Below, one piece after another: positions 11,181 to 22,809 of a stretch of 64,000 nucleotides of DNA. The stretch comes from Maratus speciosus (Eukaryota > Arthropoda > Arachnida > Araneae > Salticidae): assembly GCA_963932465.1 (NCBI GenBank), contig OZ010788.1:195178559-195242558 (forward strand), given 5' to 3'. Every line of letters starts with the position of its first letter. Positions within the stretch are counted from its first letter, which is position 1. The position numbers were made by a program, and so were the translations under genes. The notes beneath the pieces were generated by a model. The model was not told the DNA's origin and ran no database searches. It saw only the letters and a list, made by a program, of their open reading frames with translations.

Positions 11181-13669
11181 ATACATACATGCACTGGAAG
11201 TTAATATGATGCTTGTTTATGTTTATTAATAAAAAATTACTGATCTGCAGCCATCTGCAGGAGTTTGTTTCATTTTTCAGTGCTTTAGGAATGGCCCTTT
11301 GATTTTTAAAAAGCTTATTGCTGAATAATGCTGAAATAATTTGTTAAAAATCAAGATGAAATTTCTAAACAACATCAAGAATCCTCCAGAATTTCAGCCT
11401 TTGAAAAAAGCGGTAGAGCGGATTTAATATCGCTTATTTTCAAACAAAAATGATTTAAATCTGACCTTGACAAAGCTGTGACATTAGATCAGCAAACTCG
11501 TGCTTTCAAATAAAACAGAATAGTCACGACGTGTTTTCAAACTTAGAGGAAGCTAGTGCATCTTTTGAAACTACCCCAAACCAACTGCGCAAATGGCTAC
11601 TATACGGTCACAATTAATCGACACCTCTGATTTTTTACGCCAAAACTAGTACGGATCTCGAAAATACAGACATTCAGCTACCAGTACATGCGGTTTTGTC
11701 AAATTCCGAGAATCGAAAAAATGGATTTTGTCCACCTAGATCAGCAAAACGTCCCACTGTGCGGCGCATGCTCAACTCAAACAGGAATGAGACTTCGAGA
11801 GAGAAGTAGATCGGTAAAAGCGCTCTATGGAAACGCTGTGAAAGGCAAAGACCGATCTTCGCTAGCTGCTGATGAACAGGCTTAACATAGCGCTGTGGGA
11901 TACATGACTGGATTTAAGTAATTACTGATGGAAAACAGCTGAAAAGAAAAAAAAATATATAAAATTTTAAAACTGAGAACTTATCTCACAGATGTACTAT
12001 TTTATTTCTCGTTTAATAGTTTTATGGAGCTACTATTGCAACGAGTAGCTTATTATTATATTAAACGTTTGTTATTTCATGTACTATCATCCTCCTCAAA
12101 TCTGTCCTATCTTTTAATATTTTGATAGACCCACAGGGTGGATGCTTTCCTTTCTTAACGTAATTTATATTATTTTCGTGTAACTCCTTTTTAGTGGTTT
12201 TATACTTGTCAGCACTTTAGGGTGTCTCAGAAATTCTCAATATTTATAATAAACTATATATACAATATTTATAATAGTATATAACCCCCGTCAAAAATGA
12301 CGGAATGTGAATGATAAATCTTCAAAACAATATTTTAAAAATATATTTTTCTGACTTAAAATAAAATGCGTCATGCATTTTGTTAACTAGGACTTCCCTC
12401 AGAGGGATTAGTCTGAGCGATATTGCTGAGAACATAGATTTAATAATAACATCTGGAAGCAAAGAAAATGAGATGTTATCTTTAATTGTCCATATACTGC
12501 GATAAATTGAAATGATGAAAATAAACAAATCGTAGAATTACAAAATCTTATATATAAATTCGTATACACTTAAAAAAAGGGAAATCAAACCATTCAAGAC
12601 AGCCATGCATGGATATAAAATTGAAAGTACGCAATATATTAAAAGTAAAATAGAAAATGAAACACTAAATTACATATATCGGAATTTTAACTGTATAAAA
12701 TGATGTCAAGAGCATAATCAGACGCTCCGCACCAATTTGAGTAACTTTAAATGACAGATATATGATGTTTAAAAAGAATGGACTATACTTTATATGGTGT
12801 GTGCTCCCCCAGAATAGTTAATATTGTATAATATCTGTTTTCCACGGATGCAATGAGGTTGTCCACGGATGCAATGAGGTTGTCCACAAACATTTAAGGA
12901 ATTCTCTCCTCAAAATCTGATATATTATCAAAGTACCGAATACATCAACAGTGGCATGCAATGCTTCGTTAGAGTGTGTTTTAGATATGCTCGATCGGAT
13001 TTAAATGATGAGTGTATGCTGACCACTACATACGCTGTATTGTTTTTTTTTTCAAACATATTCTGCACAAGTTGAGCTGTATTTAGCATGTATTAAATAA
13101 AAGAAATCGGCAATAATTTCAACATAGAGTATGACACAAGATCTGAATATATCATCTGCATAGCTTTTGAGCTGTCAAAGTGTCACTTGAAGTAATTTAC
13201 AAATCCATACATATTTATTCAGCAAATCATGCAAGCTAACATACGCCAATATGAACCCGATTATGAAATTTCACCAGAATAAGTTAATATATAAAAAATC
13301 TACTAATGATAATTGAGAATATGACCTTATGATAAAATGTCTAGAAAAATGAATGGGATAAAAAATTCATATCACATTTAAAACGGCGCTTCCCTCTGTT
13401 AGTGGCCTTGGTGAGAGAGAGAAAAGCCTAGAGGAACACTTTAACAAGTACTTTCGGGCAACCTACTCACTGTTTCATACAGGTCTTTATTCAATATTTA
13501 GACAATTTATTTAATGCTAGGTGGGTATCTATCAGTTTTGTTGCATTTAAATTGCATGTTTTGCGGAGGAAATGCAGCATTATGAAATATTTAAAGTTGC
13601 TGTACCTAATAATTCCAAATTAATGGTAATTGAGATCGCTTTCCGTTAATTTCACCTTTTTAAATTTAA
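11181..13669. other. No gene recognised; minor repeats only
   Basis: No credible coding frame or splice-bounded exon. A perfect 21-bp tandem duplication lies at 12841-12882 (unit tccacggatgcaatgaggttg). The block at about 11700-11768 is inverted relative to about 3485-3530. The remainder is AT-rich sequence without recognisable structure. Confidence 0.5.
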
Positions 13670-14260
13670 AATTTTTTAGAAACCTTTCATAGAGACAATT
13701 GTATATTTTAAAACTAACCCGAAGCAAAATTTCAAGATTTTGGGCTCAGCAGTAACACAGAAATAGAAAATTTTCGAAAGTTTTTGTTTCTGCACTGTTT
13801 TATATAGCAACATTTTCAGAAATTGTTCTATTGCGAGAATTTACGTCATGATAAATACAGCCTTGTCAATTTGCATGTTTATATTCCTAACAATTCTATG
13901 TACTTCGTTACTTAGATCATCTTTAGATCTTTTTCCGCTTTGTTTAGTCTTTCGATTTTTTTAGGAATTCGTCCTACAACGAGCATTTACATTTTATTAA
14001 TTACTACCATGCCAAAGTTCTAGTTTCTAACCCCAACAGTATCCTAAAAATTTCAGTATTCCAAAAAAAATCATAGTTTAGAACCTTTCTAAAAATCTTT
14101 ACGTTTATCCGTCAAATAGAACCTTTTAGAGAGCGTTCATTACGAATATTTACATATTAAAAGTAACTACCGTACTAATTTAAACTTTCTAACCCAATCA
14201 ATATTGCAGAAATCGCAATTTTAGAACTTTTTTCTCCTGCAGCGATGTAGGTTCTTGCAC
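13670..14260. repeat. Degenerate tandem repeat, ~140-165 bp
   Basis: The phrase 'acgaa/gatttaca(t/g)' followed by 'actaccgtactaat' and 'ctttctaaccc' recurs in altered form near 13836, 13972 and 14140, with an earlier weak unit near 13690. It belongs to the same class of decayed tandem cores as its neighbours. Confidence 0.4.
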
Positions 14261-14448
14261 TGACATAAAATAGTCTTTTTTTCAGAGCAGAGATGGCCAC
14301 TAATATTTTTTTAATTTGACTATGTAGTTTCAGAGATAACACCTCACAAACGTACAAGCACTAATAATATTATACACTTTATATTATTATAACGCTTTAT
14401 AATATTAGCATTAGATGTACAGATACAAAAGCCATTTATCCGTTACAA

Positions 14449-15276
14449 ACTAAAGTGCCCGGCGTTGCCCAAAATTTGAAGGATGTTTGTTCTGAAAAAT
14501 CAATTTCAAAATTTAACATACAACACAAAACAAACATTAAATAAAGCAGTCGAAATGTCGCATGAATAAATCATATGAAAACGCTATATAAAAATGTATA
14601 AATGTATACAACAGACGCAAAAGAATACAGCAATAAATGAACTTATTTCAATTTATAATTGGAGAAATAATGTTAAAATACGCCAATATTTCCCTAATCG
14701 GGTTTTTATCATGCTTCAATACATTTTTCACACTCATATGACGTTATACTATATCCACCACGTCCTTTATATTTCCAATATGACGTAATATTTTCCTCCT
14801 TCACGTGGAAACCTTGAAATAGAAAATTTATGAAGTTATATTCACTTTCATTTAAATTCGTCAAACTATTTATTTCATTTTCGTTTTTCACGTGAATATC
14901 TTGCAATAGAAAAGTTATGACGTAATATTCACCTTTTTTTTTAATTCGTCAAACTATTTATTTCATTTTCATTTTTCACGTGGAAATCTTGCAGTAGAAA
15001 ATTAATTGTTGTAGTAATAATTTTATTGTGTTTTTTAATTGTTGGCAACTGCTATAACGAAAAATGTTTAACTTTGATAAGAAATTGGTGTTAAATTGGT
15101 GGTTTTTTATTAATTAAAAATTAACTATAAATTATTTCGATTCCGGATTATTTTATTTGTCTTGGCCATGTTTTAATACACATGTACGTATCTTTTCACA
15201 ATTTTGGCTTCCAAATTGTGGATTTTTATAGAATTAAAAACAGACAGATAGACAAGTTTTAATTTTTATATATCTC
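14449..15276 (-). mobile_element. Helitron-like non-autonomous element
   Basis: On the minus strand the 3' end reads gggcaacgccgggcactttagt (complement of 14449-14470), a GC hairpin followed by a CTTTAGT-type terminus. The 5' side near 15276 reads atatataaaaattaaaacttg then tctatctgtctg, the usual head of arthropod Helitron-type elements. The leading TC is degraded. The interior contains three 88-bp tandem units. No Rep/helicase. Confidence 0.5.
14780..15005. repeat. 88-bp tandem repeat, three units
   Basis: Units carry cacgtg(g/a)a.a.cttgca.tagaaaa at 14802, 14889 and 14977 (spacings 87 and 88), separated by 'aattcgtcaaactatttatttca'. They sit inside the Helitron-like element 14449-15276. 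Confidence 0.65.
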
Positions 15277-16019
15277 TCTATTCTAAAATAAGTAGCTAAC
15301 GCTGTCATTGCGGCCGCCGACGGTTTTGAATTTTTTGTGAAAGGAGGTTTTTCTTCGTTAATATTAAGAATTCTATTGCGTACAAAAATATGAAAATCGG
15401 TGGTATTATAGCGAAATGTTTGATCAACACACTGATGCATACAGTTTTCAAATCTAAGAATTATTTTAAAATATATTTAATGCTAAAGTTGGACAAAATC
15501 GTTCCATTAAAAAAGTTTTATAGGAGCAAAATTATACATGGGAATTTAATCATTTTTAGATCATTTTATTTAGTAGAAGATCACAGTGTGCAGATTCCAT
15601 TAATTTTTTTAGTTTTACTCATTTTTTGAGGTTTTATTTCTATTTTAAATTCAAATATTCAGCATTTCGAAAAATATTTTTTAAATATTTTAGAAAAATG
15701 TATTAATTTAAACTGTTGTCAACTGTATAAACAGCGCAAACAATAATGTTTGCTTTAAATAAAAAAATTATTTACACGTTACTATTATAAACAGAAATAA
15801 ACCTTCAAATTAGAATTAAATAATTAGGTATAAAAAGCAGGCACTTATTGGAAATTACGCCATAAAAACTATATTTACATGTGAATTTTAAAAGAGAAAG
15901 GATATTGTAAAATAAATTCATTAACATGCGTTAGAAGTCTGAAATAGAAGAAATTACGTCATTTTACACTTATTATGCAAAATGAACCAAAAATAGTATT
16001 GCAAAACAGTTTAAATTTA
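15277..16019. other. No gene recognised
   Basis: AT-rich sequence with only short open frames and no motif or splice pattern that I can support. Confidence 0.4.
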
Positions 16020-17110
16020 AAAATTGCGCGAAGCAAAATATTGGAGGTTAAATATTAGATTTTTTCAGAATTTTATTATTTGTCGTTTGATGTGAGGTGT
16101 TCAGCTATAAGTATGCAAACTTTCAAGCCTCCAACTTAGTTAGGGGATGAGTTAGAAAAATTGCTTAAAATACACAAGTTACAGCCCAGAGGGTAAAATA
16201 TTAGACTTTTTCAAAATGTTATTATTTGTCGTTTGATGTGAGGTGAACAGCTATAAGTATGCAAAATTTCATGTCTCCAACTTAAATAGGGACTGAGTTA
16301 GAAAAATTGCTTAAAATACACAAGTTAGAGCCCAGAGGGTTAAATATTAGACTTTTTTCAAAATGCTATTATTTGTCGTTTGATGTGAGGTGTTCAGCTA
16401 TAAGTATGCAAAATTTCATGTCTCCAACTTAATTAAGGGCTGAGTTAGAAAAAATTGCTTAAAATACACAAGTTAGAGCCCAGAGGGTTAAATAATAGAC
16501 TTTTTCAAAATTTTATTATTTGTCGTTTGATGTGAGGTGTTCAGCTATGAGTATGCAAAATTTCATGTCTCTAACTTAATTAGGGGCTGAATTAGTAAAA
16601 TTGCTTAAAATACAGAAGTTAGAGACTGGAGGGTTAAATATGACTTTTTAAAAATTTTATGATTTATCGTGTTATCGCAAGTGTTCAGCTATAAGTATGC
16701 AAACTTTTAAGTCTCCAACTTAGTTAGGGGATGAGTTAGAAAAATTGCTTAACATACTTAAGTTAGAGCCCATAGGGTTAAATATTAGACCTTTTTCAAA
16801 ATTTTATTATTTGTCGTTTGATGTGAGGTGTTCAGCTATAAGTATGCAAAATTTCTTGTCTCCAACTTAATTAGGGGCTGAGTTAGAAAAATTGCTTAAA
16901 ATACACAAGTTAGAGCCCAGAGGGTTAAATATTAGACTTTTTCAAAATTGTATTATTTGCCGTTTGATGTGTGGTGTTCAGCTATAAGTATACAAATTTT
17001 CAAGTCTCCGACATATATAGTTTCTGAGAACGGGCTCTGTGACAGACGGACAGAAAACAGAGAGACAAAGGAGTGAGACAGGTAGGGTTTCGTTAGATCA
17101 ACGAAACTCT
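16020..17110 (+). mobile_element. Tandem-core element, 147-bp monomers, hairpin tail
   Basis: Seven monomers carry ttatttgtcgtttgatgtg, with the tgtcg position at 16081, 16227, 16374, 16521, 16664 (variant), 16812 and 16958. The spacings are 143-148. Each monomer also has 'gttcagctataagtatgcaaa' and 'gttagaaaaattgcttaaaat'. The array runs into a gacagacggacag block (about 17041-17060) and a hairpin gtttcgtt/aacgaaac (about 17086-17106). No coding capacity. Confidence 0.68.
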
Positions 17111-17253
17111 AAAAACATGCTGCGGATGACTGTAACAACATCCTAAAATTACATTACCGTCAGCGATCTACCAATCCCGAATTTAGTTTATATTCGTTTC
17201 ATATATTCTTATTCTTTTGTGCGGCGCTGTAAAATAACTATCAATAATATATA

Positions 17254-17427
17254 CAGTAAAACCTCTGAATAGCAAACACCTCGGGAGGACAGAATTAGTC
17301 CTCTATTTGGAGGTGTCTGCTACTGAGAGTAAAAAATGTACATTTATTTAAGAGTTGGTAATCGAAAAAATGCCCGCTAAATAGAGGTGTCCACTAATCG
17401 GGTGTGTCCGTTATGTAAGTTTTACTG
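17254..17427. mobile_element. pogo/Tigger-like MITE, 174 bp
   Basis: Ends are cagtaaaacctc and, on the other strand, cagtaaaacttac. Internal text (ctatttggaggtgtc, ctaaatagaggtgtcc) is also partly inverted. CAGTAAAACCTC tips are characteristic of pogo/Tigger-derived MITEs, which target TA; TA precedes the left end, but the right flank reads CATA, so the duplication is imperfect. Confidence 0.68.
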
Positions 17428-17499
17428 CATAATAATATCACCCTTTACAAGAAAATTGCATGCTGTATGATAGACAGACAGACATCCAGAGAAAGATAA

Positions 17500-17815
17500 C
17501 CTCCCGGAGCAATAAACACTCATGTCTTTTGTTTTAATCATCCACAATTGTATGTCATACAACAGACTAAAAACGGTCACCGTGGTACGGAGTACTGCAT
17601 TATTATTTGTTTGCCCACCAAAACTGGTTGTCACGGGTTGTTGCAAGGTTTGGGATCGCGTGGTTGAAACTGATGTATTCAATATTACTGCGTGCGTATT
17701 TTTTTTTATTTGCTCCATGTGTTCAAACCAGTTGTCTACGAAAACATCCGACGGTGAAAGTGACGCACACCAAATTTCTGTGACGTATGCAGATAAATTG
17801 TGCTTTTTTATAAAG
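17500..17815 (-). other. Unrecognised coding-like stretch
   Basis: A minus-strand frame stays open for about 120 codons with a composition unlike neighbouring AT-rich noise: it contains 'WCASLSPSDVFVDNWFEHM' and 'TTRSQTLQQPVTTSFGGQ'. A weak acceptor-like 'cgtcacag' lies at its upstream side. I do not recognise a family. It could be a decayed host exon, a fragment of a mobile-element protein, or chance. No promoter, start or neighbouring exon could be assigned. Confidence 0.25.
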
Positions 17816-18104
17816 TTTTTTTAACATAATTTTTAAACGGTTTGGAACTTATTTTTCATAGTAGGTGCATTCAGTAGGTGGCCCTCATAGGTACCTTTTG
17901 GTGCAATCAGAAACGAAATCCGAAAAATATTTTTTGAGTTATGCTTGACGAAAGGTTTTTATTAAGCTTTTTTTTTAGTAGGACATGGCGTTAATATCCA
18001 TCGTAGCTGTAATGTGTCCGGACAGTAATATTTCGCTGAGTATTAGCCTTCGCTTCGCTCAGACAATAAAAAAGTTGGAAATTGCTCGTCAAACGTGGCA
18101 AATG

Positions 18105-18813
18105 TGGTGCGTTTGTACTATAGCTAGTTTTATAATTATTTTTTGCACCCCATATTGTACTGAATGTATAGTTTTTTGCACTTCGTAAGTGCATAGTCTG
18201 TAACATCATTAAAATACACTGTAATAATTTTTTCCCATTCCCTGTAATGAAACGGAAAAATTTTGACTATCCCTGTAATTAAGCTATACATCCGATTTTC
18301 ATAAAATTTGAAATGGCTCGACAAACTTTTGCAACAATCATATATTTAAAATTTCAGACCTCTCGGAAGGCTGTAACATCATTAAAACACACTTGCAAGC
18401 ATTTTCCCTACTGCCCGTAATGTAAAGAAAAACTTTTGATTGTCCCTGTAATTAAACTATACATCCGATTTTCATAAAATTTTAAATAGCTCGACAAAAT
18501 TCTGCAACAATGATATATTTAAAATTTCAGACCATTCGGAAGGCTGTAACATCATTAAAATGAACTTGCAATAATTTTCCCCATTGGCCGTAATGTAAAG
18601 AAAAATTTTTGACTGTCCCTGTAATTAAACTATACATCCGATTTTCATAAAATTTGAAATGGCTCGACAAAATTCTGCAACAATCATATATTTAAAATTT
18701 CAGATCATTCGGGTTGGGTAGTTTTTGCTCTGTTATATGCGGACGGAGAGACGGACAGACGGACTGAACGACGACTATAGGTGCTACGTATTTATATAAT
18801 TACGAACGCACCT
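18105..18813 (+). mobile_element. AGGTGCGTTCGTA-ended tandem-core element, copy 1
   Basis: It starts tggtgcgtttgta (18105-18117) and ends tacgaacgcacct (18801-18813), a 13-bp terminal inverted repeat. Inside are three ~173-bp monomers starting ctgtaacatcatt at 18198, 18371 and 18544, containing 'atccgattttcataaaattt' and 'tggctcgacaaa'. Then come a ggacggagagacggacagacgg block and a short tail. A second copy lies in reverse at 47695-48265 with only two monomers. Homology with that copy extends ~30 bp upstream of the left tip (gctcgtcaaacgtggcaaatg), so the true boundary may be outside. Confidence 0.72.
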
Positions 18814-18948
18814 AAAAAGTATTATCCTTTGATTTTTGATGATTAGAACAAAGAGATTATGTAAACTACAGTTTAGTCACCAGCACTTAAACACGCCATT
18901 TCCAGCTACACATTCCATGACGAAAATGCTTGTTTAGGCTTCCTCTAA

Positions 18949-19100
18949 ATTAAAAATTTCCTGTTTAGCGTATTACAGAATAATTCAAAATTAGTTTCTG
19001 AGTAGTAAAATAATTTGCAAGTCATGACTTACAAATTATTTTACTATTCAGAAACTAATTTTGAATTATTCTGTAATACACTAAACAGCAAATTTTTAAT
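18949..19100. repeat. Near-perfect 152-bp palindrome, no loop
   Basis: The 76-bp arms 18949-19024 and 19025-19100 are complementary except at 4 positions and meet at gtcatgac with no spacer. Similarity stops abruptly at both outer edges. It encodes nothing and could extrude as a cruciform; it may be a tail-to-tail duplication or a very small foldback element. Confidence 0.85.
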
Positions 19101-20454
19101 GATTTTAATCTGCATTGTTTCTGAAAGTAATTGCATTAAATACTTTTTTTTCGCTACGAACTTATTATGTTAAAATTCAAATTTTTATCTGAAAAATAAT
19201 TAAAATATGCTCTACTACTGTGTAATGTATTCTTTTTGTTTCATTTTCATTGAGAATTGATAAGAAATATTCTTTTTATTTGCAACGCCTTCAAATCTGA
19301 TAAAATACATTAAAAAAAAAAGTACAATTTCAACAGAAAGTGTCTTTGTTTATATTAATTGCTGATAGATGGCGCCAGAGGATTAGCAAGAAACATAATC
19401 CTGACGGAATTTTCTGTAACTCAGGTCAAGGGTGCTAGTGTAGCTGCCGTAGTGTAGCTTGTACTTCCGAATGTTGTATAAATAGTTATCAGTTATTTCT
19501 TATTTAGAACTTAATTATATAGTTTTTGAAGGTTTTAAACAAAGTTAAAATACTTAAGAGTTTTAATATACTTTTACAAATACTTTAAGAGCAGCATCGA
19601 TGTTAACCTGCATTTTTTTTATGTAGCGTTCAAAGAGAAATTCATTTGTTTCAAGATTAGGAAATTGTGAATGGCAACAGTGTTCTTTTGTTTATATCTA
19701 GTAATCTGATGTTTATAATAGCTTATTTTTAATTTGGAACTTAATACATTACAATTAGATATGATATACATGTTTTATATCAAAATATGCTGAACAAACA
19801 TTATTTCAAGTATAGAAGAAATTATCATTTAGCTGCCATATCTTAGCATATGTTTTCCATTAAGCCTAACGTGGCGTTTAGATTACGTTCGATTCGCAGA
19901 CCAGAATGGTTCGCATCGGAATGGTTACCTACACTTTTCTCCTCTCGGATTTTATTGTAAGTAGATATCAAGATGAAATAAGTGGCCTATTTAATAAGAT
20001 AGCTCATACATTTTGTTCACAATAATTTTACAAATAGTTCAAATTTCACCGTTGCTGGAGCTACACTGCCTCAACCTGTAAAAATGCAGAAGCTGAAATT
20101 TCATATGCATTAGGTTAAAAAATAACTCAAATTTTAACTAATAGATGATGAACTCTTCTTCATCAGTCTGTTTGAATGCTTAAGCTGGCTTTTCTTTTCA
20201 CATTTTACCAACAAAACAGAGTGAAGAGTAAAAATTGAGTGATTTTTGATTCAGTTTCTTACTTCAAGCTAAGCATTCTTACAGGCGCTATCTATTGGCT
20301 AAAATTTTAAATAGTTACAAAAATTTATGTATACAAAATTTTCGATCTACCTTATAAGACACGTAATGCATTTCAATATTTATTGTAATAAGTGAATTAT
20401 TGAATTTTAGATTTCGGAAGACCAATTTGGAACACCCTGTAAAAAGCAAATATA
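19101..20454. other. No gene recognised
   Basis: A slightly less AT-rich patch at about 19370-19480 includes gttgtataaatag, a possible TATA element, but no linked exon or frame can be supported. No repeat structure was seen in the rest. Confidence 0.35.
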
Positions 20455-20999
20455 CATAAATTACGTAATATGAGCTTTAAAAAGTTCATAAGTTCACCGT
20501 TTACTTAAAATGTGACACGTAATAATAACACAGATGTCTCATAAGTTTTAAAATATACACTTTTTATTTAAATTTTCAAGTACTTTGGGTCTGCAATCCC
20601 GCATCCATCGTCAGGGAATATTTTCATTAATTGCTGTTCCATTCAATCAAATACGTCACTTAGTTTGAAATGGGAGAGTCTATAATTCCTATGGTAGCTG
20701 AAAGCAGAAGTAGTAGTGCTTCGGATTAAACTTCCAACTACCCTAGTTGGAAGAAGCTTAGTAGAAGCTCCGTCCAATGTGTGCGGTTCATTATACATTG
20801 ACCTATTGCAATCGAAGAGGTGTATTTGAATGAACGTAACGTCAATGAAAATTTCCCCTGACGATGGCTGCGGGATTACAGACCGAAAGTACTTGGGAAA
20901 AAATGTATGTTTTTTAAACTTGTAACATCTGTATTATTATTATGTGTCACCTTTTAAGTAAACGGTTAACTTTTTAAAGTTCATATTATGCAGTTTATG
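20455..20999. mobile_element. Foldback element, ~545 bp
   Basis: The left arm begins cataaattacgtaatatgag. The right arm, read on the other strand, begins cataaactgcataatatgaa. The arms share 'accgtttacttaaaa.gtgacac.taataata', 'tcaagtacttt.ggtctg.aatcccgca.ccatcgtcagg' and weaker text further in. At the centre is a perfect 10-bp hairpin (cttccaacta ccc tagttggaag, 20731-20753). No transposase. Confidence 0.72.
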
Positions 21000-22284
21000 A
21001 TTGGATCCAGGTGGAATATTGCATTTCGTCTAATGATTTTATTTAAGGAAATATACATTTCCGCTTTCCAAATAGTAGTTCTTATTCTAGCATAAAGTCA
21101 TTATCATAAAATATTTTACCAGTTTCTTGAGGTTTATGCCTTTTATTCAGAATGGTTCTACATTAAACTTAAGATGGTCTTAAGAGAATTCGGGATTATT
21201 GAGAATTTTCTTGAATCAAAATCGCTGACATCAGCTTTTCTTGCTTGGCGGTGCTCTTTTATGTTAAATATTACTAGAATAAACTAATTTATTGTGGTGG
21301 GCATGTTGCTTCAAGATTTGAGTATTTCAAACGTAAAATTTCTGCAACTACATCAATATCTTTCAAACATTCTGCAATCTGAAGGTCATCTCAACAGAAT
21401 AATAAAAGTCAGCATCTGGTCGAGTTCTTATAGAAGTGAACGATTTTCTAAAGGCTAATCATAAAGATTGGCCTCTAAACAATGATTTCTTCCATCAAAG
21501 AGAATATGGAGAGAAAAATTGAATGGCGCTTTTCTGTTGTTCATTCTTAATTCTTATTCCTGAATTCGTGCATTTCATTGGGAACAATGAGAAGAACAGT
21601 TGCTTTAATTTCTTCACAATTACAGCTTGGTTCAAACGTTCTGCAACTGCTTTTGAAACATTTATTTTGAGTGTATAATTCAATTTTCAAAATTAAATTC
21701 ATTTCTACATTTAATGAAATGCGCAATTTTAAAGGGGATTTTATATGAAATTCATAACTTTTTAAAAATGTTAAGAAATAAAGAAAGAGTCAGAGCACAT
21801 CTAACACATAAAAACTAAAATTGATTTTTATGATAAAACTCTTTGATTAATGTAAGATTTTGTGTAAGTAATTTTTTCACATTATTTTCTGCTGAATCTG
21901 AAAATTAATGGTAGTAATTAATGGTAGTTGTAAAAAAGTTAGTAGTATTAACTTTACAGTTTCTTTTAATTTTTTCGCGTAAAACATTTATAGAAATATT
22001 ATTTAAAACCTTGGAGTTTTCATAAAGTCAAATTAACATTCATATATTATGAATTTTAGGTTTAAATTAATATTTACAATGGGGTTAGAGGTACAAAATG
22101 CAGCTTTCAGGTGTTCTTTTGGCAGACATAACATAGTTTTTACGCCTTTTCAAAAATACGAGTATATTACCCATATTGGTTTTCGGAAGTTATGCAACAA
22201 ATGAAAAATGAGGATATGTATTTTCGTAGATCATGAGATATGATAAAAGACACTAGTCTAGAAATGTACTGTTCTGATAAAAGA

Positions 22285-22315
<31 letters not shown>

Positions 22316-22439
22316 CACCCTTACTAGTTCTGTCACAAATCAACGAATAAAAATGTGAGTGCGGTACCAATCGTTTAGTAAAAATGTTTACTAATTAATT
22401 CTGTTCTTAAACTTTGCCTAGAGGGTTGTCTACGTATAG
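21000..22439. other. No gene recognised; AAT microsatellite
   Basis: A minus-strand stretch (21495-21683) is open for 62 codons without any recognisable motif. A trinucleotide (aat)n run lies at about 22286-22313; the leucine-rich frame across it is an artefact. Nothing else can be supported. Confidence 0.4.
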
Positions 22440-22790
22440 AATTTGAACTAAACTAGAAAATTTTCAATATTAGCTCCCAATTTTGACATTATAATTGGAT
22501 TCTTTGGTGCATTTCACCTTCGGCATCAAACAGGAAATCATTAGATAAAGTAGTTTAAGAATTAAGCAGATTTAAAATTTGGAACACCTAATGTAAGGGA
22601 TAAAAGTGGGTGTAAACAACAACAAAGTTTTACATTCTTAATATGTAGACGGCCTCCAAACACTAATCAATGCATGATATTTAAAAGTAAGATGTTATTT
22701 CTAATTGATTCGTACCAGTCACATTTATATAGGACGATTTTCAGTAGAAGTAGTTGTGTGCATCTTTTTTTCGCATGACTGTACATTTCT
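22440..22790 (-). repeat. Decayed single arm of the 1-2853 element family
   Basis: Ordered fragments match the terminal arms of the element at 1-2853: 'aaaagtaa.a.gtt.tttcta', 'gtacca', 'gtgtgcatcttttttt' before '.catgactgtacattt'. Divergence is high and no partner arm was found. Confidence 0.3.
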
Positions 22791-22809
22791 ACTCTAATAT
22801 CTTGTATTA

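Noticed and set aside
16020..17110. CRISPR-like array
   Set aside because: The monomers abut each other, are ~147 bp and diverged, with no unique spacers; the DNA is eukaryotic.
19474..19495. TATA box plus initiator
   Set aside because: tataaatag is followed by tcagtt only ~10 bp later, not the ~30 bp expected, and no gene follows.
22167..22370. Leucine-rich small protein on the minus strand
   Set aside because: The leucines come from the (aat)n microsatellite read in reverse.
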